Shown here one piece after another: positions 9,990 through 18,061 of a DNA stretch of 64,000 nt (the first letter of the stretch is position 1; the number at the start of each line of letters is the position of its first letter). This DNA is from Comamonadaceae bacterium OH2545_COT-014 (GTDB lineage Bacteria; Pseudomonadota; Gammaproteobacteria; Burkholderiales; Burkholderiaceae_C). The stretch is taken from contig RQYR01000002.1 of assembly GCA_003859965.1 (NCBI GenBank), forward strand, positions 62,001-126,000, given 5' to 3'. The translations under genes were made by a program, and so were the position numbers. Under the pieces are notes generated by a model that was given only the letters and a program-made list of their open reading frames with translations, made no database searches and had not been told where the DNA came from.

Positions 9990-11558
9990 CCACCAAAGCC
10001 GCACGCGCACGATGATTTGCATGACCAGCAGGCCCAGCAGAAAGCCCGCGCCGCCGTACAGGATGGCGTGCAGCAGCCGGTTGGTTTGGCGTTGTTCGTG
10101 AAGCAGTTGGCGCAGCTCGCGCTGCCATTCGTCGCCGGGGCGCTGTTGCAGGTAGCCGTGCAGCAGGCGCGGCAGGTCGGGCAGCATGCGGGCGTAGTAG
10201 GGCGCTTGTTCCTTCAGCTCGCGCCACAGGCGCTTGGGGCCGACTTGCTCCAGCATCCATTTTTCGAGGAAGGGCTTGGCGGTGTGCCACAGGTCGAGGT
10301 CGGGGTCGAGCTGGCGGCCCAGCCCTTCGACGTTGAGCAGGGTTTTCTGCAACAGCACGAGTTGCGGCTGAATGACGACGTTGAAGCGGCGCGAGGTCTG
10401 GAAAAGGCGCATGAGCACCATGCCGAGCGAGATTTCCTTGAGCGGGCGGTCAAAGTAGGGTTCGCACACGCTGCGGATGGCCGCTTCCAGCTCGTCGATG
10501 CGGGTGTCGGCGGGCACCCAGCCGCTTTCCACGTGCAGCTCGGCCACACGCTTGTAGTCGCGCCGGAAGAAGGCGGTGAAGTTCTGCGCCAGGTATTCCT
10601 TGTCGTATTCGGTGAGGGTGCCGACGATGCCGAAGTCCAGCGAGATGTAGCGCCCGAAGGTTTCGGGCGCCACGCTGACCATGATGTTGCCGGGGTGCAT
10701 GTCGGCATGGAAGAAGCCGTCGCGAAACACCTGGGTGAAGAAGATGGTGACGCCATCGCGCGCGAGCTTGGGGATGTTCACGCCCGCTTCGCGCAGGCGC
10801 TCGACCTGGCTGATGGGAATGCCCTGCATGCGCTCCATCACCAGCACTTCGGGGCGGATGAGGTCCCAGAACATCTCGGGGATGAGCACCAGGTCCAGCC
10901 CGGCCATGTTGCGCCGCAGCTGGGCGGCGCTGGCGGCCTCGCGCACCAGGTCCAGCTCGTCGTGCAGGTACTTGTCGAACTCGGCCACCACTTCACGCGG
11001 CTTGAGGCGCTTGCCGTCGGCCGACAGGCGCTCGACCCAGCGCGCCATCATGCGGATCAGGTCCAGATCCTGGTCGATGACGGTGAGCATGCCGGGGCGC
11101 AGCACTTTCACGGCCACCTCGCGCGGCTGGCCGTTCTTGTCGGTCAGCGTGGCGAAGTGCACCTGGGCGATGGAGGCGCTGGCCACCGGCTCGCGTTCGA
11201 AATGGGTGAAAAGCTGGTTCAGCGGCTTCTTGAACGAACGCTCGATGATGGCGATGGCCTCGTCCGCCGGGAAGGGCGGCACGCGGTCTTGCAGCAGGGC
11301 CAGCTCGTCGGCGATGTCGGGCGGCAGCAGGTCGCGCCGGGTGGAGAGCACCTGGCCGAACTTGACGAAGATGGGCCCCAGCCGCTCCAGCGCCATGCGC
11401 AGGCGCTGGCCGCGCGGGGCGGAGAGGTCGCGCCCGATGGAGGCCACGCGCGCGATGGCGCGCAGCCACGGCTTCTGGAAGCTGGTGAGCACCAGCTCGT
11501 CCAGCCCGTAGCGCAAGGCCACCCAGACGATGGTGGCGGCGCGCAGCAGGCGGGTCAT
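9987..11558 (-). CDS. ubiB: Ubiquinone biosynthesis atypical kinase/ATPase UbiB
   Basis: ADCK/COQ8-family membrane-bound atypical kinase/ATPase needed for ubiquinone synthesis. 523 residues. The family signature KxGQ appears as KFGQ (66-69, in [19 protein letters not shown]), with the catalytic HADMHPGNI further on. Two C-terminal membrane helices ([20 protein letters not shown] and neighbour) match UbiB topology. The start is the ATG at 11556-11558 ([21 protein letters not shown], standard), overlapping the ubiJ stop as ATGA, so translation is probably coupled. It is part of the ubiE-Tim44-ubiJ-ubiB block on the minus strand. Confidence 0.96.
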   Translation of the reverse strand: MTRLLRAATIVWVALRYGLDELVLTSFQKPWLRAIARVASIGRDLSAPRGQRLRMALERLGPIFVKFGQVLSTRRDLLPPDIADELALLQDRVPPFPADEAIAIIERSFKKPLNQLFTHFEREPVASASIAQVHFATLTDKNGQPREVAVKVLRPGMLTVIDQDLDLIRMMARWVERLSADGKRLKPREVVAEFDKYLHDELDLVREAASAAQLRRNMAGLDLVLIPEMFWDLIRPEVLVMERMQGIPISQVERLREAGVNIPKLARDGVTIFFTQVFRDGFFHADMHPGNIMVSVAPETFGRYISLDFGIVGTLTEYDKEYLAQNFTAFFRRDYKRVAELHVESGWVPADTRIDELEAAIRSVCEPYFDRPLKEISLGMVLMRLFQTSRRFNVVIQPQLVLLQKTLLNVEGLGRQLDPDLDLWHTAKPFLEKWMLEQVGPKRLWRELKEQAPYYARMLPDLPRLLHGYLQQRPGDEWQRELRQLLHEQRQTNRLLHAILYGGAGFLLGLLVMQIIVRVRLWW

Positions 11559-12103
11559 GCGCGGCCGCCCTGGCCGGGCCACTTGGCCACGAAGGCGCGC
11601 AGCGCCTGCGCGGCGGCGCGGCCCATGCTGGCCAGGGTGTGCGCGGGGGCGTCGCCCACCAGGCGGGCGAGGTCTTCCTCGGCATCCCAGCGCACGTGAT
11701 CGACGAGCCAGTTCACCTCGGCGGCGAACTGCACGTCGCCTTCAATGCGCACGGCCGGCTTTTCGCCGCGCAGCGCGTTTTGCGCCAGCGCGGCAGGGCT
11801 GGTGTCGGTCAGGGTCAGGCGCAGGTCGGCCTGGGCGTCGGGGGCGCGCTCCACCAGGCCGGCCGGGGTGGCGGCCAGTTGCATGGAAAAGTCGCGCCAC
11901 TGCAGGCGCACCACGCGGCCCTTCTGGCGCGCCAGCCGGGCCTGGGCTTCGGGCTCCTGCATCAGCACGTGGTTGAGAAACAGCACCACGCGCTGCTGCG
12001 CTTCATCGACCAGCCAGGCAGGCGGCGGCGGGGGCTTGAGGGCGCTGGCCAGCTTGCCCAAAGCATCAGCGGCCAAGGAAAAGGGGGAGGGAGGTGTTGC
12101 CAT
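11555..12103 (-). CDS. ubiJ: Ubiquinone biosynthesis accessory factor UbiJ (SCP2 domain)
   Basis: 182 residues with an SCP2-like lipid-binding fold spanning about 35-130 ([19 protein letters not shown] to [17 protein letters not shown]) and a helical C-terminal tail. UbiJ with UbiK organises the soluble complex of aerobic ubiquinone synthesis and is thought to bind the lipid intermediates. It sits directly before ubiB with a 4-bp ATGA overlap and in the same block as ubiE, which makes UbiJ more likely than another SCP2 protein. The ATG at 12101-12103 follows a GGGAGGGAGG-type purine stretch on the other side only, so the RBS is not obvious. Confidence 0.9.
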   Translation of the reverse strand: MATPPSPFSLAADALGKLASALKPPPPPAWLVDEAQQRVVLFLNHVLMQEPEAQARLARQKGRVVRLQWRDFSMQLAATPAGLVERAPDAQADLRLTLTDTSPAALAQNALRGEKPAVRIEGDVQFAAEVNWLVDHVRWDAEEDLARLVGDAPAHTLASMGRAAAQALRAFVAKWPGQGGRA

Positions 12104-12431
12104 GATGGGCGGGATTATTCATGACAAACGGCGCGCTGCCGGGCCGGGGCGCCAGCAGCGTGCTTGCGTGAAGGGGGGCGGGCGCGGCTGCGGCGCGGAC
12201 CAAGCGCGGCCCTGCACACGAATGATTGCTATTTATTTGATAGCTGCTTGGGCCCTGTGGATGGGCCAAAAGGCTCTTTTTCAATGGGATTCGGGCGTGC
12301 TTGCCCCAAGCCCCTTGAAATACGCTGCCGCATGAAAGAAAAGCGGTCGCCCCGTTGCCGGAGCGGCCGCCTCGTTGGCTGCGGCAGTGCGTGGACTGCG
12401 CCCGCGCGTGCTTGGCCTTGTTGGCCCTGTT
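12104..12431. other. Intergenic region, Tim44-domain gene to ubiJ
   Basis: 328 bp. It contains a dispersed hairpin repeat (12228-12285) near its middle. No gene is visible; both flanking genes read on the minus strand, so the promoter for ubiJ-ubiB should be here. Confidence 0.6.
12228..12285 (+). repeat. Dispersed hairpin repeat, copy 2
   Basis: TTGATAGCTGCTTGGGCCC, a short loop, then GGGCCAAAAGGCTCTTTTTC. The stem TTGGGCCC / GGGCCAA has one unpaired base, and the run of T after it makes the element terminator-like on the plus strand. Confidence 0.6.
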
Positions 12432-13442
12432 TTATTGCAGCGCCTGCACGCCGGCCACCAGCCAGCCGCCGGAGCCGTTCTTGGGCTTGGTCATGTTCCA
12501 GGCTTCGCGGAAGGGGCTGGGGCCTGCGTCGTCTTCGCGCAGCATGCCGCTGAATTCAACGCTGGCCATGTATTCGTCGGCCAGCTCCTCGATGCCGAGC
12601 AGTTGCGCCTCCAGCATCACGACCTCGGTCTTGTTGACCTGGCCGGGCGTGGCGGTGCGCTCGCGCTCGGCCAACTGGCTCTTGATTTCGGCCAGCATCT
12701 CGTCGGTCATCATGGCGCGCAGCGCGGGGATGTCGGCGCGGTCCCAGGCGTCTTGCAGGGTCACGAAGTTGCGCTTGGCGGCTTCGGTGAAGCCCTGGAT
12801 GTCGAACCCGGCCGGAATGCCCCAGTTCTGCGAGCCCGCCAGGGCGGAGCCGATCATGGAGCCGCCGCCCGCTGCGGCCGTGCCCGTGCCGCTGAAGGGC
12901 GCGGCCTGGTTTTCCCACGGGCGGGCCGAGGCGTCATTGCCCACCTTGGTGGGGTTGTACTGCGGCGGCGTGACCGGGTTGGCCGCGCCTGCCCCTGCCC
13001 CCTGGTAGGCCATGCCCCCGGCCTGGGCGCGGACGGCCGCGCCACGGCGGCGCACCATGCCGATGACGGCCATGACCACCACGGCCAGCAGGATCAGCAG
13101 CAACACGTTGCCAAAGGCTTCGCCAAAGCCCAGTGCGTTGGCCAGCCAGGCCAGGCCCAGCCCGGCGGCCAGGCCGCCCAGCATGGCGCCCCAGGGCTTG
13201 CGCGTGGCGGCTGCGGCGGCGCCAGCAGCGCCTGCGCCGGCGGCGGCGTTCTGGCCCGGCTGGTTGGCCGGGGCGGCGGGCGGGGTGCGGGCGGTTTCAC
13301 GCTGGGTCACGTTGCTGGACTGGCGGCCGGCGGACTTGCCGCCGCCCAGGCGGCGGGCTTCGGCGTCGAAGCTGAAAGCGCCAAACAGCACCACGGCCAG
13401 CAGCAGGGTGAAAAAGCGCGAGACGATTCGGGACAGGTTCAT
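12432..13442 (-). CDS. Tim44-domain inner-membrane protein
   Basis: 336 residues. The N-terminus (MNLSRIVSRFFTLLLAVVLF) is a signal/anchor segment, followed by a small-residue linker containing RRLGGGKSAGRQS, which recurs in bacterial Tim44-like proteins. One or two membrane helices follow (about 92-135, LGGLAAGLGLAWLANALGF and VLLLILLAVVVMAVIGM). The C-terminal Tim44 domain (about 195-336) begins near GFDIQGFTEAAKRNFVTL. Bacterial members are uncharacterised. The ATG at 13440-13442 was chosen because upstream codons add only low-complexity sequence. It sits between ubiE and ubiJ-ubiB, an arrangement that hints at a membrane-organising role for the quinone genes. Confidence 0.85.
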   Translation of the reverse strand: MNLSRIVSRFFTLLLAVVLFGAFSFDAEARRLGGGKSAGRQSSNVTQRETARTPPAAPANQPGQNAAAGAGAAGAAAAATRKPWGAMLGGLAAGLGLAWLANALGFGEAFGNVLLLILLAVVVMAVIGMVRRRGAAVRAQAGGMAYQGAGAGAANPVTPPQYNPTKVGNDASARPWENQAAPFSGTGTAAAGGGSMIGSALAGSQNWGIPAGFDIQGFTEAAKRNFVTLQDAWDRADIPALRAMMTDEMLAEIKSQLAERERTATPGQVNKTEVVMLEAQLLGIEELADEYMASVEFSGMLREDDAGPSPFREAWNMTKPKNGSGGWLVAGVQALQ

Positions 13443-13550
13443 CGGGAAGGGTCTCCAGGGTTGAGTCGTGGGTAGAGAGAGAAAGGGGTGAGCAGGAAAA
13501 ACGGTGGAAAACGGCAAATGGGGGCGCGGGGCGGGCTTTCCAGTCCCGTC

Positions 13551-13580
13551 AGAACCTGTTCAAGGATTTTGAACAGGTTT
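13551..13580 (-). repeat. Inverted pair of AGAACCTGTTCAA motifs after the ubiE stop
   Basis: Two opposed arms, AACCTGTTC (13553-13561) and GAACAGGTT (13571-13579), form a 9-bp stem immediately after the ubiE TGA. It is the only copy in the window where the motif forms a full hairpin and it may serve as the 3' end of the ubiE transcript. Confidence 0.5.
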
Positions 13581-14315
13581 TCAGGCGCACTTGATGCCCA
13601 CGTGCAGCGCGACCACGCCGCCAGTCATGTTGTGGTAGTCCACGTGGCCGAAGCCGTTGACCTTCATCAAGGCCTTGAGTTCCTCCTGCCCCGGGTGCAT
13701 GCGGATGGACTCGGCCAGATAGCGGTAGCTGGCTTCGTCGCCCGCCACCAGCTTGCCCAGGCGCGGCAGCACGCCGAAGGAGTACAAATCGTACAGCTTG
13801 CGCAGCGGCGGGGCGACTTGCGAGAACTCCAGCACCAGCAGCTTGCCGCCGGGGCGCAGCACGCGCGCCATTTCGCGCAGGGCCTGGTCTTTGTGGGTCA
13901 TGTTGCGCAGGCCGAAGGCCACGCTGACCAGGTCGAAATGGGCGTCGGCGAAAGGGAGCTTTTCGGCGTCGCAGACCACGGTGGGCAGCGCCAGGCCGCC
14001 ATTGAGCAGGCGGTCGCGCCCGGTGCGCAGCATGGCTTCGTTGATGTCAGTGTGTACCACCTGGCCGCTGGCGCCCACGCGCTTGGCGAAGGCGCGCGCC
14101 AGATCGCCCGTACCGCCGGCGATGTCGAGCACGCGCTGGCCCGGCTGCACGTTGGCCACCATCACGGTGTAGGCCTTCCAGGCGCGGTGCAGGCCGCCGG
14201 ACATGAGGTCGTTCATCAGGTCGTAGCGCGAGGCGACGGAGTCGAACACGCCGCGCACGCGGCGCGCCTTGTCCTGCTCGTCAACCGATTCGTAGCCGAA
14301 GTGGGTGGTGGCCAT
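13581..14315 (-). CDS. ubiE: Ubiquinone/menaquinone C-methyltransferase UbiE
   Basis: SAM-dependent C-methyltransferase of ubiquinone synthesis (and of menaquinone where that pathway exists). 244 residues, the standard length. UbiE signatures: [25 protein letters not shown] near the N-terminus (about 24-48), the SAM loop [16 protein letters not shown], and [21 protein letters not shown]. The start is the ATG at 14313-14315 ([17 protein letters not shown]), not the longer open frame. It is in line with the Tim44 gene, ubiJ and ubiB downstream and 36 bp after the DUF971 gene upstream. Confidence 0.97.
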   Translation of the reverse strand: MATTHFGYESVDEQDKARRVRGVFDSVASRYDLMNDLMSGGLHRAWKAYTVMVANVQPGQRVLDIAGGTGDLARAFAKRVGASGQVVHTDINEAMLRTGRDRLLNGGLALPTVVCDAEKLPFADAHFDLVSVAFGLRNMTHKDQALREMARVLRPGGKLLVLEFSQVAPPLRKLYDLYSFGVLPRLGKLVAGDEASYRYLAESIRMHPGQEELKALMKVNGFGHVDYHNMTGGVVALHVGIKCA

Positions 14316-14350
14316 GGTGTGTCTCGTTGTCCAGTCGGGAATGCGCGGGT

Positions 14351-14764
14351 TCAGTGGCCGCAGGCGCGGGCGGCCTGGGTGGGCATGGGGGCATCGCGCT
14401 CCAGCCCGGCGGCAGCCAGGCGGGCTTCGTAGTCTTGCCACAACTCGTCCTGCCGGGTGGCCAGAAAGTAGAGGTAGTCCCAGGTGAAGATGCCGCTTTC
14501 GTGGCCGTCGGAAAAGTAGGGTTGCACGGCGTAGGTGCCCACAGGCGCCAGGGCCGTGAGCGTGACGTCGCGTTTGCCGGTCTGCAGGGTTTCCTGGCCG
14601 GGGCCGTGGCCTTGCACTTCGGCGGAGGGCGAATACACGCGCATCAGCTCGAAAGGAATGCGCAGCACTTCGCCGCTGGCGTAGCGCAACTCCAGCGCGC
14701 GCGAGGCGGTGTGCACGGTGATTTGTTCAGGGGGTGGCGCGGAGGCCGGGGCAGAAAGAGCCAT
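14351..14764 (-). CDS. DUF971 (gamma-butyrobetaine hydroxylase-like N-terminal domain) protein
   Basis: 137 residues. After a short Ala/Pro-rich start it carries one DUF971 domain (about 14-120): [33 protein letters not shown], then [26 protein letters not shown]. The same module is found at the N-terminus of eukaryotic gamma-butyrobetaine hydroxylase; bacterial stand-alone copies often neighbour ubiE or iron-sulfur genes and have no proven reaction. The C-terminus is Ala- and Cys-containing (AARACGH). The start at 14762-14764 was preferred over a very long upstream open frame that runs antisense through the next gene. Confidence 0.85.
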   Translation of the reverse strand: MALSAPASAPPPEQITVHTASRALELRYASGEVLRIPFELMRVYSPSAEVQGHGPGQETLQTGKRDVTLTALAPVGTYAVQPYFSDGHESGIFTWDYLYFLATRQDELWQDYEARLAAAGLERDAPMPTQAARACGH

Positions 14765-14974
14765 GAAAGCAAAGCGCGGTGAGGGGAGAAGACGGCGTGC
14801 GCCGGATGGCGCACGCGGCAAGGCGATTGGCGCGATTGTGCCTGCGATAAGGCGCGATGGCGAGGCTATGTCAAAAAACATAGCGCGGCGGCTTGCCGGG
14901 GCGCGCCCTGACGCTTGCATCAATTGGTAAACACAGGTGTGCAACAGCGGGGGCCGATGTATATTGCGCGCGCC

Positions 14975-16051
14975 ATGAACACCCCCCAACTGCAACGCAA
15001 CGTTTTCCTGCTGCTGCTGGCCACGAGCACGGCAGCTTTCATCTGGGTGCTGACGCCCCTGGCCGGGGCGGTGTTCTGGGCCGTCATCATGGCGCTGCTG
15101 TTTCACCCCTTGTTCGAGTGGATTCTGGAGCGCGTGGGCGGCCGCCGCAATCTGGCCGCACTGCTGACGCTGCTGGTCTGCCTGTTGATCGTGATGCTGC
15201 CCACGGCCTTTCTGGGCATGGCGCTGGTGAATGAGGCGGCCGTGCTGGTGGACCGCGCGCGCGGCGGCGAGCTGGACTTTCGCGCCTACGGCCATCAGGT
15301 GATGGCGGCGCTGCCCGCCTGGGTGAAAGATCTGATGGCCCGTTTCGACATGGTGGACTTGCAAAGCGTGCTCGACAAGTTTGCCGACGGGCTGGTCAAG
15401 GCCGGCCAGGCGCTGACCACGCGGGCGCTGACCATTGGCCAGAACGCGCTGCTGTTTATGGTGGACGTGGTCATCATGCTGTATTTGCTTTTCTTTTTTC
15501 TGCGCGATGGCGAGAAAGTCACGCTGATGCTGCGCGAGAAGGTGCCCATGTCGCGCATCCAGACGCGCTATCTGCTGCACAAGTTCGCCACGGTGGTGCG
15601 CGCCACGGTCAAGGGCAACGTGGTGGTGGCCATCGTGCAGGGGCTGCTGGGCGGGCTGGCCTTCTGGGCGCTGGGCATCAGCGGCGTGCTGCTGTGGGGC
15701 GTGGTGATGGCCGTGCTGTCGCTGCTGCCGGCGGTGGGCGCCAGCCTGGTGTGGGGGCCGGTGGCCATTTACCTGCTGGCCACCGGCTCCATCTGGCAGG
15801 GCGTGGGCCTGATTTTGTGGGGGGCGCTGGTGATCGGCATGATCGACAACGCCTTGCGCCCCATTCTGGTGGGCAAGGACACCAAACTGCCGGACTACAT
15901 GGTGCTGCTCACCACCATTGGCGGGCTGTCGCTGTTTGGCTTGTCCGGCTTCGTCATCGGCCCCACCATCGCCGCGCTGTTCATGGCGGCCTGGGCGCTG
16001 TTCAATTACGAAGATACCGACCTGCCCATGCCGCAAGTGGAAGAAAGCTGA
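14975..16051 (+). CDS. AI-2E family (PerM/YdiK-type) membrane transporter
   Basis: 358 residues, multi-spanning. Helix pairs at the N-terminus (FLLLLATSTAAFIWVLTPLAGAVFW) and centre, a soluble segment (about 95-150), and the conserved C-terminal block with GLLGGLAFWALGISGVLLWG, PAVGASLVWGPVAIYLL and LRPILVGKDTKLPDYMVLL, the family signature. Members have been linked to autoinducer-2 export or other efflux; no substrate can be inferred here. The ATG at 14975 is used because the longer frame lacks a signal or conserved residues. A TATATT box lies 16 bp upstream. It is divergent from the DUF971 gene. Confidence 0.9.
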   Translation: MNTPQLQRNVFLLLLATSTAAFIWVLTPLAGAVFWAVIMALLFHPLFEWILERVGGRRNLAALLTLLVCLLIVMLPTAFLGMALVNEAAVLVDRARGGELDFRAYGHQVMAALPAWVKDLMARFDMVDLQSVLDKFADGLVKAGQALTTRALTIGQNALLFMVDVVIMLYLLFFFLRDGEKVTLMLREKVPMSRIQTRYLLHKFATVVRATVKGNVVVAIVQGLLGGLAFWALGISGVLLWGVVMAVLSLLPAVGASLVWGPVAIYLLATGSIWQGVGLILWGALVIGMIDNALRPILVGKDTKLPDYMVLLTTIGGLSLFGLSGFVIGPTIAALFMAAWALFNYEDTDLPMPQVEES

Positions 16052-16227
16052 CGCACCGGCCCCTGGCTCTGCGCCTGCGCATTCGGCCTCACATCGCGCG
16101 CGGTCTTCTGTCTCACACCGCTGCCGGGGCGTGCTATCAGTCCCCATTGCGCACGGCCCCATGCGCACGGCTCCGCACGCTCGGCCGGCGCCAAAGCGGT
16201 GTCGCAGGCCGAGCGGATTTCAGGTTC

Positions 16228-16280
16228 AAATATCCCTTCAGGCCGTAAATACGGCGTTCTTAGCTATCTTTTTGGTAGTT
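16228..16280 (+). repeat. Dispersed hairpin repeat, copy 3
   Basis: Between convergent genes. TATCCCTTCAGGCCGTAAAT then ACGG, and TTAGCTATCTTTTTGG. The second stem arm is partly lost, so the hairpin is weaker than in copies 1 and 4. Confidence 0.5.
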
Positions 16281-16291
16281 TTGGCGGGCCA

Positions 16292-16699
16292 TTAAAACTG
16301 CCAAAGCAACCCCGCGCACAGCAGGCTCAGCACGGCGGCCAGGCCGTGCCACAGCCAGTTGGCCAGCGGGCTGGCGGGCAGGCCCAGATCGTGCAGCGTG
16401 TGGTGGATGCGGTGCACGCCGTGAAACAGGAACAGGCTGACCACGGCCAGCACCGCCAGCTTGCCCGGCCACCCTTGCACAAAGGCCAGCACGCGCGCGT
16501 AGCTCAGGGTTTCGGGCGGCAGCAGCCAGCCCAGCGGCGCCAGCACCAGCGTGACCAGGGCCAGCGCCGGCCCCAGCAGCGCCGCCAGCAGGCCGCCGGC
16601 GCCGAACAAGGCCCAGAACACGGGTTCCACGGCGCGCCGGGGCGGTGGCGGCATGGCATCGGCGGCGCGGTCAAGAGGCTTGGGGTGTGGGTGGTTCAT
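16292..16699 (-). CDS. frdD: Fumarate reductase membrane anchor subunit D
   Basis: 135-residue membrane anchor of quinol:fumarate reductase. After a proline-rich start, EPVFWALFGAGGLLAALLGP aligns by eye with E. coli FrdD (EPVFWGLFGAGG), then TLSYARVLAFVQGWPGK and the conserved HGVHRIHHTLHDL quinone/heme-side motif. Three membrane helices. The ATG overlaps the frdC stop as ATGA (16696-16699), so the pair is translationally coupled. The likeness to FrdD rather than SdhD is what identifies the complex as a QFR-type enzyme. Confidence 0.93.
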   Translation of the reverse strand: MNHPHPKPLDRAADAMPPPPRRAVEPVFWALFGAGGLLAALLGPALALVTLVLAPLGWLLPPETLSYARVLAFVQGWPGKLAVLAVVSLFLFHGVHRIHHTLHDLGLPASPLANWLWHGLAAVLSLLCAGLLWQF

Positions 16700-17127
16700 G
16701 GGCGCGTCATCCAGAAGGCCAGCACGACGGCGATGGAGGCCAGCGCCAGCGCGGCCAGCCCGCCGCGCACCAGGGCGGCGTCGGGCACGCGGCGGCCGCG
16801 CAGGTAGAGAAAGGGCGTGGTCTTGGGCAGCACCAGAAACCAGGTGACGGCGTGGTAGCCGATGCCGGCCACGGCCAGCAGGTTGAGCAGCACCCAGGGT
16901 GGCGCGCGCAGCGCGGCCATGAAGCGGGTGAAGGCCGCCTCGCCCGCCAGCAGGCAGGCCAGCGCGGCCATGAGGAGCAGGGCGTAGTAGCTCACGGCCA
17001 GGCAGGTCAGCTCGCGCAGCAGGTAGCGGCGGTAGGCGGGGCGTTCGTGCACGTACCAGTGGCGCATGCCGCGCCGGTGGGTGCGTACGGGCTTGAGCGG
17101 GGGCATGCTGCGTTGGGGCCAGGTCAT
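16696..17127 (-). CDS. frdC: Fumarate reductase membrane anchor subunit C
   Basis: 143 residues with three hydrophobic helices (about 38-62, 72-96, 116-138). The opening (HRRGMRHWYVHERPAYRRYLLRELTCLAVSY) resembles E. coli FrdC ([20 protein letters not shown]), and NLLAVAGIGYHAVTWFLVLPK holds the family helix with its conserved His-Thr-x-Trp-like region. Start at 17125-17127 (MTWPQRSMPPLKPVR), overlapping the frdB stop by ATGA; a longer open frame is out of register with frdB. Confidence 0.9.
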   Translation of the reverse strand: MTWPQRSMPPLKPVRTHRRGMRHWYVHERPAYRRYLLRELTCLAVSYYALLLMAALACLLAGEAAFTRFMAALRAPPWVLLNLLAVAGIGYHAVTWFLVLPKTTPFLYLRGRRVPDAALVRGGLAALALASIAVVLAFWMTRP

Positions 17128-18050
17128 GCGGACTCCTTGGGGTCTTGGGGACCCGCCGCCGCGCCGTGGGCGGGGGCGGATGCGGGCGCTTGGGGGAGCG
17201 GCCCTTCCTCGCCCGGGCCGGGGCGGCGGCTTGCGCCGGGCATTGCGCCCGGCGCTGCGGCGCCCGGTTTCCGCCCGGCGCGGGCCGTGGACGGGGCCAG
17301 GCCGGGGGCGATGAAGCGCAGGAAGTAGTCCTGCGTGGAGGTGATCTTGTTCAGGTTGATGGCGCGCGCCGGGTCCACCCCCTTGGGGCAGACGGCCGAG
17401 CATTCGCCCACCAGGGTGCAGCCCCAGACGCCGCGCTCGTCGTTGAGCACGGCCATGCGCCGGGCCTTGCCGTGGTCGCGCGAATCGGCGTTGTAGCGGT
17501 GCAGCAGGGCCAGCGCGGCGGGGCCGGTGAAGTCCGGGTTCAGCCCGTACTGCGGGCAGGCGGCGTAGCACAGCTGGCAGTTGATGCACTGCGAGAAGGG
17601 GTAGTAGTCGGCCATCTGGCGCGGCGTCTGGCGGTGCGGGCCGTCAGCGGGCTCGGGCGGGCGGGCCGGGTCGGCGGGGACGATGTAGGGCTGGATGGTT
17701 TCCAGCTTGTAGAGAAAGTCGCTCTGGTCCACCGCCAGGTCGCGCAGGATGGGAAAGTGCTTGAGCGGCTCCACCCGCACGCCGTGCGGCCAGTAGTCGC
17801 GCAAGAAGGTCTGGCAGCTCAGCGCGGGCAGGCCATCGACCATCTGGCCGCAGCTGCCGCACACGGCCATGCGGCACGACCAGCGGAAGACGAGGCTGCC
17901 GTCCAGGTGGTCCTTGATGTATTGCAGCCCGTCGAGCACCGACATGTCGTGCGTGAAAGGCACCTCGTAGCGCTGGTAGCGCGGCGCGCTGTCCGTCTCG
18001 GGGTGGTAGCGCAGGCATTCGATGGCGATGGTGCGGGTGTCGTCGCGCAT
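17124..18050 (-). CDS. frdB: Fumarate reductase iron-sulfur subunit, with C-terminal extension
   Basis: Electron-transfer subunit between the quinol site and FrdA. 308 residues against about 244 in E. coli. The [2Fe-2S] ligands are Cys59, Cys64, Cys67 and Cys79 (CRMAVCGSCG...LSC); the [4Fe-4S] and [3Fe-4S] ligands are in CINCQLCYAACP (155-166) and CTLVGECSAVCPKGVDP (211-227). The extra length is a Pro/Ala/Gly-rich tail from about residue 250 without predicted fold. Start ATG at 18048-18050. Its stop overlaps frdC, and it follows frdA by 11 bp. Confidence 0.94.
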   Translation of the reverse strand: MRDDTRTIAIECLRYHPETDSAPRYQRYEVPFTHDMSVLDGLQYIKDHLDGSLVFRWSCRMAVCGSCGQMVDGLPALSCQTFLRDYWPHGVRVEPLKHFPILRDLAVDQSDFLYKLETIQPYIVPADPARPPEPADGPHRQTPRQMADYYPFSQCINCQLCYAACPQYGLNPDFTGPAALALLHRYNADSRDHGKARRMAVLNDERGVWGCTLVGECSAVCPKGVDPARAINLNKITSTQDYFLRFIAPGLAPSTARAGRKPGAAAPGAMPGASRRPGPGEEGPLPQAPASAPAHGAAAGPQDPKESA

Positions 18051-18061
18051 GTGAACAGGCC

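Noticed and set aside
14765-16168. Long minus-strand extension upstream of the DUF971 gene
   Set aside because: It overlaps the AI-2E transporter antisense; only the terminal 137 codons match a family.
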